In this document: positions 27,174-36,300 of the stretch, piece by piece | Numbering within the stretch: position 1 is the stretch's first letter | Layout: every line of letters starts with the position of its first letter | Assembly (NCBI RefSeq): GCF_006864135.1 | Contig: NZ_SADV01000025.1 | Coordinates: 1-64,000 of the forward strand | Source of the DNA: Lysinibacillus sphaericus | GTDB lineage: Bacteria > Bacillota > Bacilli > Bacillales_A > Planococcaceae | Length of the DNA: 64,000 nt | Direction of reading: 5' to 3' | Position numbers and translations under genes: made by a program | Notes under the pieces: model-generated | What the model saw: the letters and a program-made list of their open reading frames with translations, nothing else | Told to the model about the DNA's origin: nothing | Database searches by the model: none

Positions 27174-28189
27174 TCAAATCGCTCCTTCTCCTGCGACGGG
27201 ACAACCGATGTTTGGTTTATTTTCTTATGCTTTAATCGCCATTTCCAAAACATCAGGCGCAGTGATCCAATAATTCCTTTTGGGAAAAAGATAACAGCTA
27301 AAATATAAAGAATTCCAAAGAAGATAATCCAACGTTCAAATATTGGATAATCACGAGCTAACCCCGAAAGTGCATGCTGGGCATATTCAATAACAGCCGA
27401 TCCTAGTAGTGGTCCAACTAATGTGCTCACACCGCCAATAATCGTCATTAATAATGCATCTAGCGTAATGTCCATTGTCATCACACTCGTATTGACAAAT
27501 CGTAGTGACACAGCATATAAAGAGCCTGCTAAACTTGCGACGGTTCCTGCAACAACTGATGCAATCACTTTATAGTACAAGGTGTTATAGCCTAATGATT
27601 TTGTTCGTTGTTCATTTTCTCGAACAGCAATTAAAATTCGACCAGTTGGCGAGTTAACGAAACGATTTAGCGCAATAAAAATAACGACTAAGCATGCTAG
27701 CACGATGAAATAAAACGTCATTCGATCTCTAAACATTTCGGGTGCTCTAAACGTAAAACCATCATTTCCGTATGTAACAGAACGCCATTTTTCTGCCACT
27801 ACTAAAAATAGTCCCGAAAAAGATAATGTCAGCATCGCAAAGAAATGACTTTTTAATCGAAGTGTCAGTAATCCTACTAAGAAACTAATAAACCCTGCTA
27901 GCAACATGCCGACTACGATCGATAATAAAAATGTTGCAAGTGTTGGCTCCATTTGTTTCAGCATAACAGCCGTTGTGTAGGCACCTAAACCAAAAAACAT
28001 CGCATGCCCGAACGACACAATACCTGTATAGCCAAGGAGAATGTCATAGCTCATCGCTAAAATACCGAAAATAAAGATTTGCGTTAATAAAATGAGGAGC
28101 GTCCTTGAATCATTAACGAAAGGGAGAAGTACTAAAATCGCTAATAGGAGGAAAAAGCATAGATGCTGCAATGATAGCCTCATTGTCAT
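27170..28189 (-). CDS. livM: Branched-chain amino acid-type ABC transporter permease (LivM-like)
   Basis: A 339-residue membrane subunit of a HAAT-family ABC importer. It has 8-10 membrane segments and the family sequence YDILLGYTGIVSFGHAMFFG near residue 50, with the cytoplasmic EAA-like loop near RTKSLGYNTLYYKVIAS. Together with LivH it forms the channel. The start has AAAGGAG 8 bases upstream and overlaps livH by 4 bases. Substrates of this family include branched amino acids, urea, amides and aromatic or alicyclic acids. Confidence 0.93.
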   Translation of the reverse strand: MTMRLSLQHLCFFLLLAILVLLPFVNDSRTLLILLTQIFIFGILAMSYDILLGYTGIVSFGHAMFFGLGAYTTAVMLKQMEPTLATFLLSIVVGMLLAGFISFLVGLLTLRLKSHFFAMLTLSFSGLFLVVAEKWRSVTYGNDGFTFRAPEMFRDRMTFYFIVLACLVVIFIALNRFVNSPTGRILIAVRENEQRTKSLGYNTLYYKVIASVVAGTVASLAGSLYAVSLRFVNTSVMTMDITLDALLMTIIGGVSTLVGPLLGSAVIEYAQHALSGLARDYPIFERWIIFFGILYILAVIFFPKGIIGSLRLMFWKWRLKHKKINQTSVVPSQEKERFE

Positions 28190-29070
28190 GTCGATCTCTC
28201 CTTTCTCATAGCAAATAAACCTTGTGGGCGGAAAATTAAAACAATGGCCATTAAAATCATATTGACCGCAAGCGATAGCACTGGCACATAATAAGCCATA
28301 AAGCTACCTGCTAAACCGACTAATATTGCTGCCAATAGCGAGCCTGAAAAACTGCCCATTCCTCCGATTACGACAACGATAAAACCTAAAATCGCATACT
28401 CCATGCCCATTTCCGCATAGATGACACCTGAATACGGAGCCATTAACATGCCACTAAGTGCTGCGAGTGCCGCACCAACCATAAAAACATATAAAAATAC
28501 CCGCTTTATATGAATGCCGAGTGCTTGTGCCATTTCTTTATCCTGTACACCCGCTCGAACGATTAGCCCAATTTTCGTTTTCTTTAACATGTATTGGAAA
28601 ATACTGAAAATGATAAAACCTACTACAATAATAAAAAATCGATATTTTATAATAATAACGTCCCCAATTTCCCAGCTGCCTGTTAAGTAGCTCGGTGTTT
28701 TTACTGCCACACCATTTGGACCAAAAACAACTTTAATCAACTCCTGTAGCACAAGCATCAGCCCTAATGTAATTAAAATTTGCTGAATATGATTGCCATA
28801 CACAGGTGTTATAATTAATTTCTCAGTAATGAGCCCGAGTAAAGCGCCTGTTACGACGGCACCTACAACGCCAATGAGAAAGCTCTCAGTGAACATATAC
28901 GTAAATATGCCAGCATAAGCCCCCCAAACAAATAACCCCCCATGAGCAAAGTTCAAAACATCCATTAATCCAAAAATTAACGTCAGACCTGCCGCCAGTA
29001 AAAAAATTAACATGCCAGTTGCCAGGCCATTAATGAGTAGATTGACGAATAGCTCCAATAAGTACACCAC
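28186..29070 (-). CDS. livH: Branched-chain amino acid-type ABC transporter permease (LivH-like)
   Basis: A 294-residue permease with about eight membrane segments and the typical LivH motifs LTLIFGLMDVLNFAHGGLFVWGA (in part) near residues 28-50 and GFIVVVIGGMGSFSGSLLAA near residue 235. The start codon is GTG at 29070, right after AAAAGGTG. It is separated from livF by 3 bases and overlaps livM. Confidence 0.93.
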   Translation of the reverse strand: MVYLLELFVNLLINGLATGMLIFLLAAGLTLIFGLMDVLNFAHGGLFVWGAYAGIFTYMFTESFLIGVVGAVVTGALLGLITEKLIITPVYGNHIQQILITLGLMLVLQELIKVVFGPNGVAVKTPSYLTGSWEIGDVIIIKYRFFIIVVGFIIFSIFQYMLKKTKIGLIVRAGVQDKEMAQALGIHIKRVFLYVFMVGAALAALSGMLMAPYSGVIYAEMGMEYAILGFIVVVIGGMGSFSGSLLAAILVGLAGSFMAYYVPVLSLAVNMILMAIVLIFRPQGLFAMRKERST

Positions 29071-29073
29071 CTT

Positions 29074-29781
29074 TTATCCGATTCCAAGATATTTTCGTTT
29101 TAATTCTTCATGATGGATAAGATCCTGCATGTTGCCCGAGTGAACTGTTCTACCATCATCGATGAGCGTATACGTATCACCAATTCGGCTCGCCATTATA
29201 AAGTTTTGCTCAACAAGAATGATGGACGTTTGTTTTTTCATTTCAACAATGGCCTCCATTACTTTCTCTACCACTATCGGCGCTAGTCCTTTAGAAGGCT
29301 CATCAATCAACATTAATTTACTATCATTGATAAATGCCCTTGCCATGGACAGCATTTGTTTTTGACCACCCGAAAGATATCCGCCCGCCTTCTTCCAAAA
29401 TTTCTTCAAATCAGGAAACAGCTCCAGCACATAATTTTGTCGCTCTAAAGTAGCCGTATCTTCTTTACGCATGGCCACTTTCATATTTTCCTCAACGGTT
29501 AAATCTGCAAAAATCCCTTGGTTTTCTGGTACATAACCTATTCCTAATTTTGCCACTTTATAGGTCGGGCTTTTTTTAATAGATTGTGAGCGAAATTCTA
29601 CCTCTCCCTTTGAAGCAGGTGTTAAGCCCATAATCGTTTTTAAGGTGGTCGTTTTGCCTGCACCATTTCTGCCGAGCAGTACACTTACCTGCCCCTCCTT
29701 TGCCTCAAAATTGACCCCTTGCAAAATATGATATTGACCGATATATGTGTGGACATCATTTAATTTAAGTAAGGTGTTCAT
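29074..29781 (-). CDS. livF: ABC transporter ATPase (LivF-like)
   Basis: A 235-residue ATPase of the branched-chain amino acid transporter type. Walker A is GRNGAGKTT (about residue 37), the signature motif is YLSGGQKQM, Walker B is LMLIDEPSKGLAP, and the switch His region is replaced by ILVEQN, usual for LivF. It powers uptake together with LivG. It starts inside the last 17 bases of livG with an AGGAGGT ribosome site. Confidence 0.94.
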   Translation of the reverse strand: MNTLLKLNDVHTYIGQYHILQGVNFEAKEGQVSVLLGRNGAGKTTTLKTIMGLTPASKGEVEFRSQSIKKSPTYKVAKLGIGYVPENQGIFADLTVEENMKVAMRKEDTATLERQNYVLELFPDLKKFWKKAGGYLSGGQKQMLSMARAFINDSKLMLIDEPSKGLAPIVVEKVMEAIVEMKKQTSIILVEQNFIMASRIGDTYTLIDDGRTVHSGNMQDLIHHEELKRKYLGIG

Positions 29782-30532
29782 CGTACAGACCTCCTAAATA
29801 TGCATTTTGTACGGTTTCGTTTTTCATGATGTTCCCTGGTGTTCCATCCGCTAGAAGCTGGCCGTTAAATAGCACCATAATCGAATCCGACAAATCTAGA
29901 ATCATATCCATCTTGTGCTCAATGAGGAGAATGGTTTTATCACCTTGATTTTTAATCGTGCGAATCACCTCTAAAATTGTCGGCACCTCCTCTAAGGACA
30001 TACCTGCCGTTGGTTCATCGAGTAAGAGGATTTCCGTATCAAGTGCTAACAGCATCGCAATCTCAAGCTTTCTCTTTTCCCCATGGGACAGCATTGTCGT
30101 AAGGGCATCTCTTTTATTGTCAAGCAAGACGAGTGATAATAGTTCCTCCGCTTTTTCTGTAATCGCCTTATAACTTTTATAATGGCGCAACAATTGATAA
30201 CGAATTTTCTCCTTGGATTGCACAGCTAAACGGACATTTTCTAAAACGGTTAAGTTTGGGAAAACATTCGTAATTTGAAAAGAGCGCCCTAGCCCTATTC
30301 GCGTTCTTTCGATAGCTGATTTTTGCGCAAGCGATTGTCCCTTAAAATAGACATTCCCGGCAGTCGGCTTTAATTCTCCACTAAGCAAATTAAAGAAGGT
30401 TGTTTTTCCAGCTCCATTTGGTCCAATAATTGATTTCAAATGTTTTTCCGGCATATTAAAATTCACCTGGTCGACAGCTGTGTGTCCACCAAAACGAATG
30501 CTTAAGTTTTCTGTTCGTAAAATAGGTTCCAT
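29765..30532 (-). CDS. livG: ABC transporter ATPase (LivG-like)
   Basis: A 255-residue ATPase paired with LivF. Walker A is GPNGAGKTTFFNLLSG, the signature motif region reads TTMLSHGEKRKLEIAMLLA, and Walker B is EILLLDEPTAGMS, followed by ILLIEHKMD. The longer insertion between Walker A and the signature motif separates LivG from LivF. The start follows AAAGGAG. It is downstream of livJ across a 91-base gap containing a strong stem-loop. Confidence 0.94.
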   Translation of the reverse strand: MEPILRTENLSIRFGGHTAVDQVNFNMPEKHLKSIIGPNGAGKTTFFNLLSGELKPTAGNVYFKGQSLAQKSAIERTRIGLGRSFQITNVFPNLTVLENVRLAVQSKEKIRYQLLRHYKSYKAITEKAEELLSLVLLDNKRDALTTMLSHGEKRKLEIAMLLALDTEILLLDEPTAGMSLEEVPTILEVIRTIKNQGDKTILLIEHKMDMILDLSDSIMVLFNGQLLADGTPGNIMKNETVQNAYLGGLYDEHLT

Positions 30533-30557
30533 CTTATTCTCCTTTCAAGTACTTCTA

Positions 30558-30615
30558 TCTCTCTTCACCCATTCTCATTTGAAAGTGGGTGAAGAGAGAC
30601 AGAAAAATATCTGTC
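30558..30615 (-). other. Intercistronic stem-loop between livJ and livG
   Basis: Arms 30558-30571 and 30586-30599 form a perfect 14-bp stem (TCTCTCTTCACCCA with its complement) and a 14-nt loop. A second small hairpin (GACAG with CTGTC) follows. There is no T run on the minus strand after the stem. Such structures after a binding-protein gene commonly protect the upstream mRNA or partly terminate, giving more binding protein than permease. Confidence 0.65.
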
Positions 30616-30623
30616 TCGTAATT

Positions 30624-31850
30624 TCACTTATTCATAATTGGAGGTGCCGTTTCTTCAGGGCTAAGCTCACGAATTAGCACTGGTACCGGATAATCTACAC
30701 TATCTTGTTTTTCCAGACGGATAGAATACATCGACTGTAATGCTTGATGGTCTTCTTTTCGGAAAGTCATCTTTCCTTTAGGCGTTTCAAATGACATCCC
30801 TTCCATAATGCCGATAAGTTTTTCTGCATCCGTATCACCATCTGATTTTTTCAACGCATCTACAATTGAGATAGCTGCAGACATGCCTCCTGGCGTAAAT
30901 AAATCCGGAACTTCATTGAAGCGTTTTTTATGTTCCTCAACTAACCATTTATTAATATCATTTTGTGGTAACGTATGATAATAAACGGAGAACCCTTCCA
31001 TACCAATTAACGGATTCATAAACTTTAATGCAATAATATCTGGTGCACCCGTTGAAATTTTTATGCCCTTTTCTTGAATTTTCAAATCTGCAATTTGATT
31101 CCACGGTGAGTTTGCACCTGCCCATACAACAAATAAATAATCTGGTTTTTTATCAATTACTTTTTGCAAATTGGACGTAAAATCAGTTGCTGCTGGATCG
31201 GCATATTCCTCTAAAACAATTTCTGCGCCTAGCTTTTCCGCAGCAGTCTTAAATGCCTTCACCCCATCCCAGCCAAAAGAATAATCCGGTGCAAACGTTG
31301 CAATCTTAACACCCTTTCCTGCAATCGCTGCCGCCGCTGCATAAGCATCCTGGGAAGAATTTCGACCTGTACGGAAAATATACTTATTAAATTCTGAGCC
31401 CGTAATGCTATCCGCTACTGCCGGCTCTACCACCATAATCTTTTGGTATTCTTCCGCCAGAGGTAGAACAGCAAGCGTATCACCTGAGCTAGAGGAACCT
31501 ACTAAGAAATCAACCTTGTCATCTTCTAATAGCTTTGTCGCTTTTTGTACCGCAACCTCAGGCTTTGTTTCTGTATCTTCATAGACAATTTCTATTTTCT
31601 TACCGTTAACTTCCATCGTGCCTCCTGTAGCATAATCAATCCCTAATTCAAAGCCATTCTTTGTTTGTTTCCCATACGACTCAAGGGCGCCCGTCAATGA
31701 CGCAAGCACACCAATTTTAATCGTGCCCCCTTCCTCAGTAGTCCCCTTTGTATCGTCTTCTGAAGCTTTATCCTTCGATTCCTCTGAATTACAAGCCACC
31801 ATCAACATCGTCAGCATCAATAAAAGCACAAATAACCAATGCTTCTTCAT
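30624..31850 (-). CDS. livJ: ABC transporter substrate-binding lipoprotein (LivJ-like)
   Basis: A 408-residue solute-binding protein anchored outside the membrane. It has a lipoprotein signal peptide with lipobox LMVAC (Cys about residue 20), an acidic linker rich in Glu/Asp/Lys, and a type-I periplasmic-binding fold starting at TIKIGVLASLTGALESYGKQ. It resembles the HAAT group (Leu/Ile/Val, amide and aromatic acid binders). The ribosome site is GAAAGGGG. It is the first gene of the operon and is preceded by a candidate SARP-type operator and a cre-like site. The ligand is unknown. Confidence 0.92.
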   Translation of the reverse strand: MKKHWLFVLLLMLTMLMVACNSEESKDKASEDDTKGTTEEGGTIKIGVLASLTGALESYGKQTKNGFELGIDYATGGTMEVNGKKIEIVYEDTETKPEVAVQKATKLLEDDKVDFLVGSSSSGDTLAVLPLAEEYQKIMVVEPAVADSITGSEFNKYIFRTGRNSSQDAYAAAAAIAGKGVKIATFAPDYSFGWDGVKAFKTAAEKLGAEIVLEEYADPAATDFTSNLQKVIDKKPDYLFVVWAGANSPWNQIADLKIQEKGIKISTGAPDIIALKFMNPLIGMEGFSVYYHTLPQNDINKWLVEEHKKRFNEVPDLFTPGGMSAAISIVDALKKSDGDTDAEKLIGIMEGMSFETPKGKMTFRKEDHQALQSMYSIRLEKQDSVDYPVPVLIRELSPEETAPPIMNK

Positions 31851-31879
31851 CCCAAAACCCCTTTCATAATGAACTAAAA

Positions 31880-31891
31880 GAAAGCGCTTTC
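31880..31891. promoter_or_regulatory. Candidate cre (CcpA) site
   Basis: GAAAGCGCTTTC is a perfect 12-bp palindrome matching the core of the Bacillus cre consensus TGWAARCGYTWNCA (only the outer T and A differ). It lies between the candidate -10 box and the livJ start, a position where CcpA blocks transcription. Confidence 0.6.
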
Positions 31892-31907
31892 GTTGCTATG
31901 AAAACAC

Positions 31908-31939
31908 TATATAAAACTTCAGTTACAAATTAGTTACAA
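31908..31939 (-). promoter_or_regulatory. Candidate SARP-type operator and -10 of livJ
   Basis: On the minus strand two TTGTAACT repeats (31932-31939 and 31921-31928) have an 11-bp period. They are followed after about 7 bases by TATATA (31908-31913). SARP-family activators bind direct repeats with 11-bp spacing that end about 8 bp before the -10 box. The nearby regulator gene has a SARP-like C-terminal region, so I propose this as its target. Confidence 0.55.
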
Positions 31940-31969
31940 GATAAGTGTGTTTTTTCCGGGGATGAAGGT

Positions 31970-32190
31970 TTATCGAAACATTTTTAAGATTTATCGAGAA
32001 ATTTTGATTGTTTATCGACCAACTTTATCAATTTTTCACCCAACTTTTAAAAAAAATCGACCTTCATGTACTCAAATCTTAGCTGCAGCCCTTTTTTGAA
32101 GCAAAGTGAGATTTATCGGAATAAAATTGTTTTTTATCGGAACAATTTCTGATTTTATCGGAATGTTTTATCGATTTATCGGAATCTTTC
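31970..32190. repeat. Degenerate repeats with TTTATCGG core
   Basis: About nine copies of TTTATCGA or TTTATCGGAA occur at irregular spacings of roughly 6-25 bp in the gap upstream of livJ. Between them lies AT-rich, diverged sequence. I see no gene. The arrangement recalls, without sharing sequence, the 21-bp array at 17120-17856. Confidence 0.6.
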
Positions 32191-32218
32191 AGAAATTTAC
32201 AGTTTTCTGAGCGCACAT

Positions 32219-32253
32219 AAAAAGGACTCACCTAATTTGGTGAATCCTTATAG
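32219..32253 (-). terminator. Terminator of the alpha/beta hydrolase gene
   Basis: AAGGACTCACC and GGTGAATCCTT form a stem with one mismatch and a 6-nt loop; a T run follows on the minus strand. Confidence 0.8.
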
Positions 32254-32266
32254 TTAGCCCTAAAGA

Positions 32267-33085
32267 TTAATTATTAAATTCTTCTACCCGATCCAACCAT
32301 TCACTCATTAGGCTCGTAAACAAATCCGCTTGTTCAATTTGCAAGTTATGCCCGGCCTTATCTAAAATTGTGAAGGCTGCTCTTGGGAATTTATCTAAAA
32401 TGGCAAAAGCGTCCTTATAGCCAACCATTGAATCCTGTTTACCCAGCAAAAATAAGCAAGGTTTATCAAATGAAATTTCATCTATAGGAAAAGAAAAACG
32501 ATAGCTTCCTTGGATTTTTTCTAAAAATTCTACATCTGCGTTTCTTTGACCTGCTAACACTTCATTAGTATAGCGATGACAATTATAGTCATCTAAAACA
32601 ACAAGATGTGAGCTAAAATCCTCTAGTTCTTCTTTCGTTAATGTCGATAAAAACTCTTTATCCACCGAAACAATACTTTGTACTGGTACTGTTCGACTTT
32701 GTTTATTAGGAATAATCAGTGGACAAATAAACCCAGCCCCTAAAATTTGTTCATGATACTCCCTCAAGATTCCTCGCACTAAAAATCCACCATAAGATTC
32801 TCCTACCAATAAATAACGTTCATTTGGTATTAATGAGTGAATTAGTTCTACTACGGCCTCTAGCATTTCATCTGAATTATCGATCTTTTCGTAGTCTGTC
32901 GTTTTGCCCATCCCTGGAAGGTCAATATAGATTCGTTTCAAGCCCTCCCTTTCTGCAAAAACAGGCTCCATACATCCCTTCATTAGTCTATGGTCTGGCG
33001 AATATCCATGGAGCATTACGATTGGTGTTCCGGTCCCTATTATTTCATAGTAAATATTCGCCTTACTTACCTTACAAAATGACAT
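32267..33085 (-). CDS. Alpha/beta hydrolase
   Basis: A 272-residue alpha/beta hydrolase. The motif PIVMLHGYSPDHRLM is near the N-terminus, the nucleophile Ser is in LLVGESYGGFLVRG, the acid is in FLLGKQDSMVGY, and the His is in ILDKAGHNLQIEQ. The start at 33085 follows GGAGGAA. The frame stays open upstream into the dispersed repeat, but that extension has no ribosome site and is not expected to be translated. It lies between the SARP-like regulator gene and the importer operon on the same strand, with its own terminator. Confidence 0.86.
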   Translation of the reverse strand: MSFCKVSKANIYYEIIGTGTPIVMLHGYSPDHRLMKGCMEPVFAEREGLKRIYIDLPGMGKTTDYEKIDNSDEMLEAVVELIHSLIPNERYLLVGESYGGFLVRGILREYHEQILGAGFICPLIIPNKQSRTVPVQSIVSVDKEFLSTLTKEELEDFSSHLVVLDDYNCHRYTNEVLAGQRNADVEFLEKIQGSYRFSFPIDEISFDKPCLFLLGKQDSMVGYKDAFAILDKFPRAAFTILDKAGHNLQIEQADLFTSLMSEWLDRVEEFNN

Positions 33086-33164
33086 AGTAGTTCCTCCAAT
33101 TATTATAAAAATATTGATTAATTGTTCATCAAAAGTTGTTATGGCTTTTTCCTTGTAGGAGCTA

Positions 33165-33312
33165 GTTGATTGGAGTGGAGGCTGGGTGACTCCATGGGGA
33201 TCATCGTCAAAGATGAGACCTTGGAGCGCAGCGAAGCGCTCATTGGACGACCCCAGGACACTTTGCTCTGCACGAAAGCGAAGCGTCAGCGCAAACGCCC
33301 AGCGAAAAATCA
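33165..33312. repeat. Dispersed GC-rich intergenic repeat copy
   Basis: It starts GTTGATTGGAGTGGAGGCTG, continues with GACTCCATGGGGATCATCG, and ends with GCGAAGCGTCAGCG and AAAAATCA. The start matches, in inverted orientation, the end of the copy at 57042-57281. The base composition is clearly GC-richer than the flanks. Confidence 0.7.
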
Positions 33313-33334
33313 CCCCCGTGATACCCAATATACA

Positions 33335-36300
33335 CTAGCCCATTATTAAATCATAAACAACCATCGTCGATTCCATCGGTGTTGTATTTAGTTCATTTTT
33401 TAATTGCTGCACACATTTTTCATACCATTTTAACGCAAGGGAGCGGTTTTGTAATTGATAGTAACTATACATCAACAACCGATAACCTTCTTCCCATAAT
33501 GGATCCTCACGAATCATTCGTTCTGCATAAAAAATAGCTTGCTTATAATTTTGTTGTCTCGTCGCATTTTGTGCTAATCTTTCAAGTACTTCAATATATA
33601 ATGACTGTAACTTTTCACGATCCTGTATAAGCCAATCTAATTGTTTTTTTTCAGCATAAAGTGCATCCGTATAGCTTGTTTCAGCAAGATGCAGCCATTC
33701 GTTTGACAATTGCGGATCGAACTCCTCCATCCCTAATTCATAAAAGTAATGAAAGCGTTCGACATCAATTTGCAGAATTTGAATTTGCTGCAATTGGTAC
33801 ATATTATTTTTACGCTGAATAAAAAAGCTGTCCTGACGCGCATTTCTATTTGGCTCAAGAACTTTTAATAACGTATTCAATACAACTTTGAAATCCCGAT
33901 CTAGTGAATCAACATTCCGCTCTGGCCATAATGCCTGTGCCATCTCTTCCTTTGGTGCAAAACGGTGGCGATGACAATATAAATAGACGAAGAGCTCCTT
34001 CGATTTATCGCGCTGCCACTCTTTATCTTCAAGCTTTCGATGCTCTCTTATTAAATCCAAACTTCCTAATAAATTCACCCGCACTTCCTCATGCGGATAA
34101 ACGATATTGTCCTCTACTTGAAAATAGTTACGCATTGCCAAAATAGCGGTATTTTCTCCATCACATTTTCTACTAAATTGTAAAAGCTCATAAAAAATCA
34201 TCCGATTTAATGGACCGAGAATGGTCTTCCTTTGTAAAAAGTAGTCATAGCCATTATTGATGCAAAACTGGGCGAACTGCTGAAAATAATGATTGAATTG
34301 TTGAAGATTATGTTCTTTGAAGGCAATGACAGATTGAAAGAATAGTACATGCATCTCACCATTTTGATCGCCACAGTCGTGGAATAGTCGCTGTGCCTTT
34401 TTTAATAATTGCCGCGCTTGTTCAAATTCCTGTTGTGAAATAATAATTTTAACCTCGGCAATTAATATAAGAGCGGTCATCCATGCATCTTGAACTTGCT
34501 CCGTTTCCCGTAATCCAAGTGCTACATATTTTTTAGCAGAAACAATATCTCCTTGTGCATGTTTGACAATTGCTAGTCCCATGTACGGTTCGGCCTTTAC
34601 GCGAGAAATATTAATGGTATTCAACAATGTAAGGGCTTTTTCATAAGCATTGCAGGCTCCTTGATAGTCCGGAAAATCTATTAATAGTAAAGCATGTGCT
34701 TTGCGAATATAACCAACAGCCTCAATAAAAACCGATTTTTCCCGTAACCCCCTACGAATCCCATGCTGAGCGGCATACCATGCATCCTTCCCCAACCCTA
34801 ATAACGCATAGACAAATGATGCCAACAGCTCACTCTCTCTATGTGTCGCGACAAGCTGTGGCGGTAATTCCAACCGCTGCGTCAGCAATTCCTTTGCTTC
34901 TAGTAGCTGCCCTGTTCTTAACCATATTCGAACATCGACATTTGCTCTTTGTAGCACATCCTCCGTCAAAGCAACCTCACCTATAAAAATTTGTGCACCT
35001 TTAGCCTTTCCTAAATTCACCAAATTTTCTGCATATTGACGTTGCAATTCGAGAAGTTCCTCTTCATTTAACGGTGTATGATTCGCTAGCTCTAATGCCT
35101 TTATCAAATATGGCTCTGCCAATGCTGGCTGGATTGTATCGAGATAAATATGTGCTAATCCTGCTTGCGATTTCGTCATAAAGAGATAATCATTTTTATT
35201 TTTCGCGATGCTTGCACATTGTTCATAGGACTGCTTCGCTCTTTCATAAAAAGCACGATAGCGGTGGCACTCACCTTCAAAATAATATAATTTGTAATAT
35301 TTCGATTTTTCATCAGCTGTAAATCGATTTATTTTTTCTAATAGCCACTCAAATTGCCCTGCACAAACTAGACTTTCAGCATGATTTTGTAATAATTCAC
35401 CACAAAAATCCTGTTCATTCGTTTTAAATGCATGATGAAGAACAGCTTGTATATTGTTCTCTTTTACATAATACAATGCTGCTTGTTTATGTAATGCAAT
35501 ATATTGTGAAGCATTTTGTCGCCATTTTAGCTCTAAAAAGCGAATGAACAATGCATGAAAACGATATAAACCATCTGTTGTGATCGGTTGAATAAATAAA
35601 TGTCGCTGTACAAACAGTTTTAACGCCTCTGCTATTTCCGAACCATAAAATTGTGTAATAAACTCCTCAGAAAATGTGGGAAAAATCGCCAGCTTTAGTA
35701 TGGTCTCCTGTTCGAATGCTGACATCTTAACATAAACTTCCTCCGATAAATAGGTGAATAGATCATTAGTAGAGACATTTAGCCAATGCTCTAAAGATTC
35801 ATTGTTCCATTGCTCAGCTAATAAAGAAATACTAATTGCCCAACCTTCTGTAATTTCTAAAACCTTAGTTATTTCTTCTGCTGTTAAATGCACTGCTACA
35901 TATTCCTCGAAAAAAACAGCGATTTCCTCTGAAGAAAACACTAATTCACCTTCTGAAATAACGAGTAATTTTTTTTGTAGCTTTAATCTTCTCGTAATAT
36001 CCCAATTCGGCAACGTTCTAGAGGCGATGATAAAATGAACATTCGGTGGTGAAAACTCAATTATCTTTTCCATCACATAATTAATATGAAATTCATGATC
36101 AACAAGATGGTAGTCGTCAATGACAATTAAAATCGGCATTTCGATTTCACATAAACTATTGACAAATAGCTTAAACCAACGATTAAGTTCCTCTATTTTC
36201 GGAAAACGGGATAATTGATTCCATGCATCAAATTCTTGACCAAAGCTCGGAACAATACGTGTGATACTAAAAAATAAATGTCTTAAAAACGGCAATATAT

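Noticed and set aside
33086-33328. 81-residue N-terminal extension of the alpha/beta hydrolase
   Set aside because: It translates the dispersed repeat, has no ribosome site, and the hydrolase fold begins right after the ATG at 33085.
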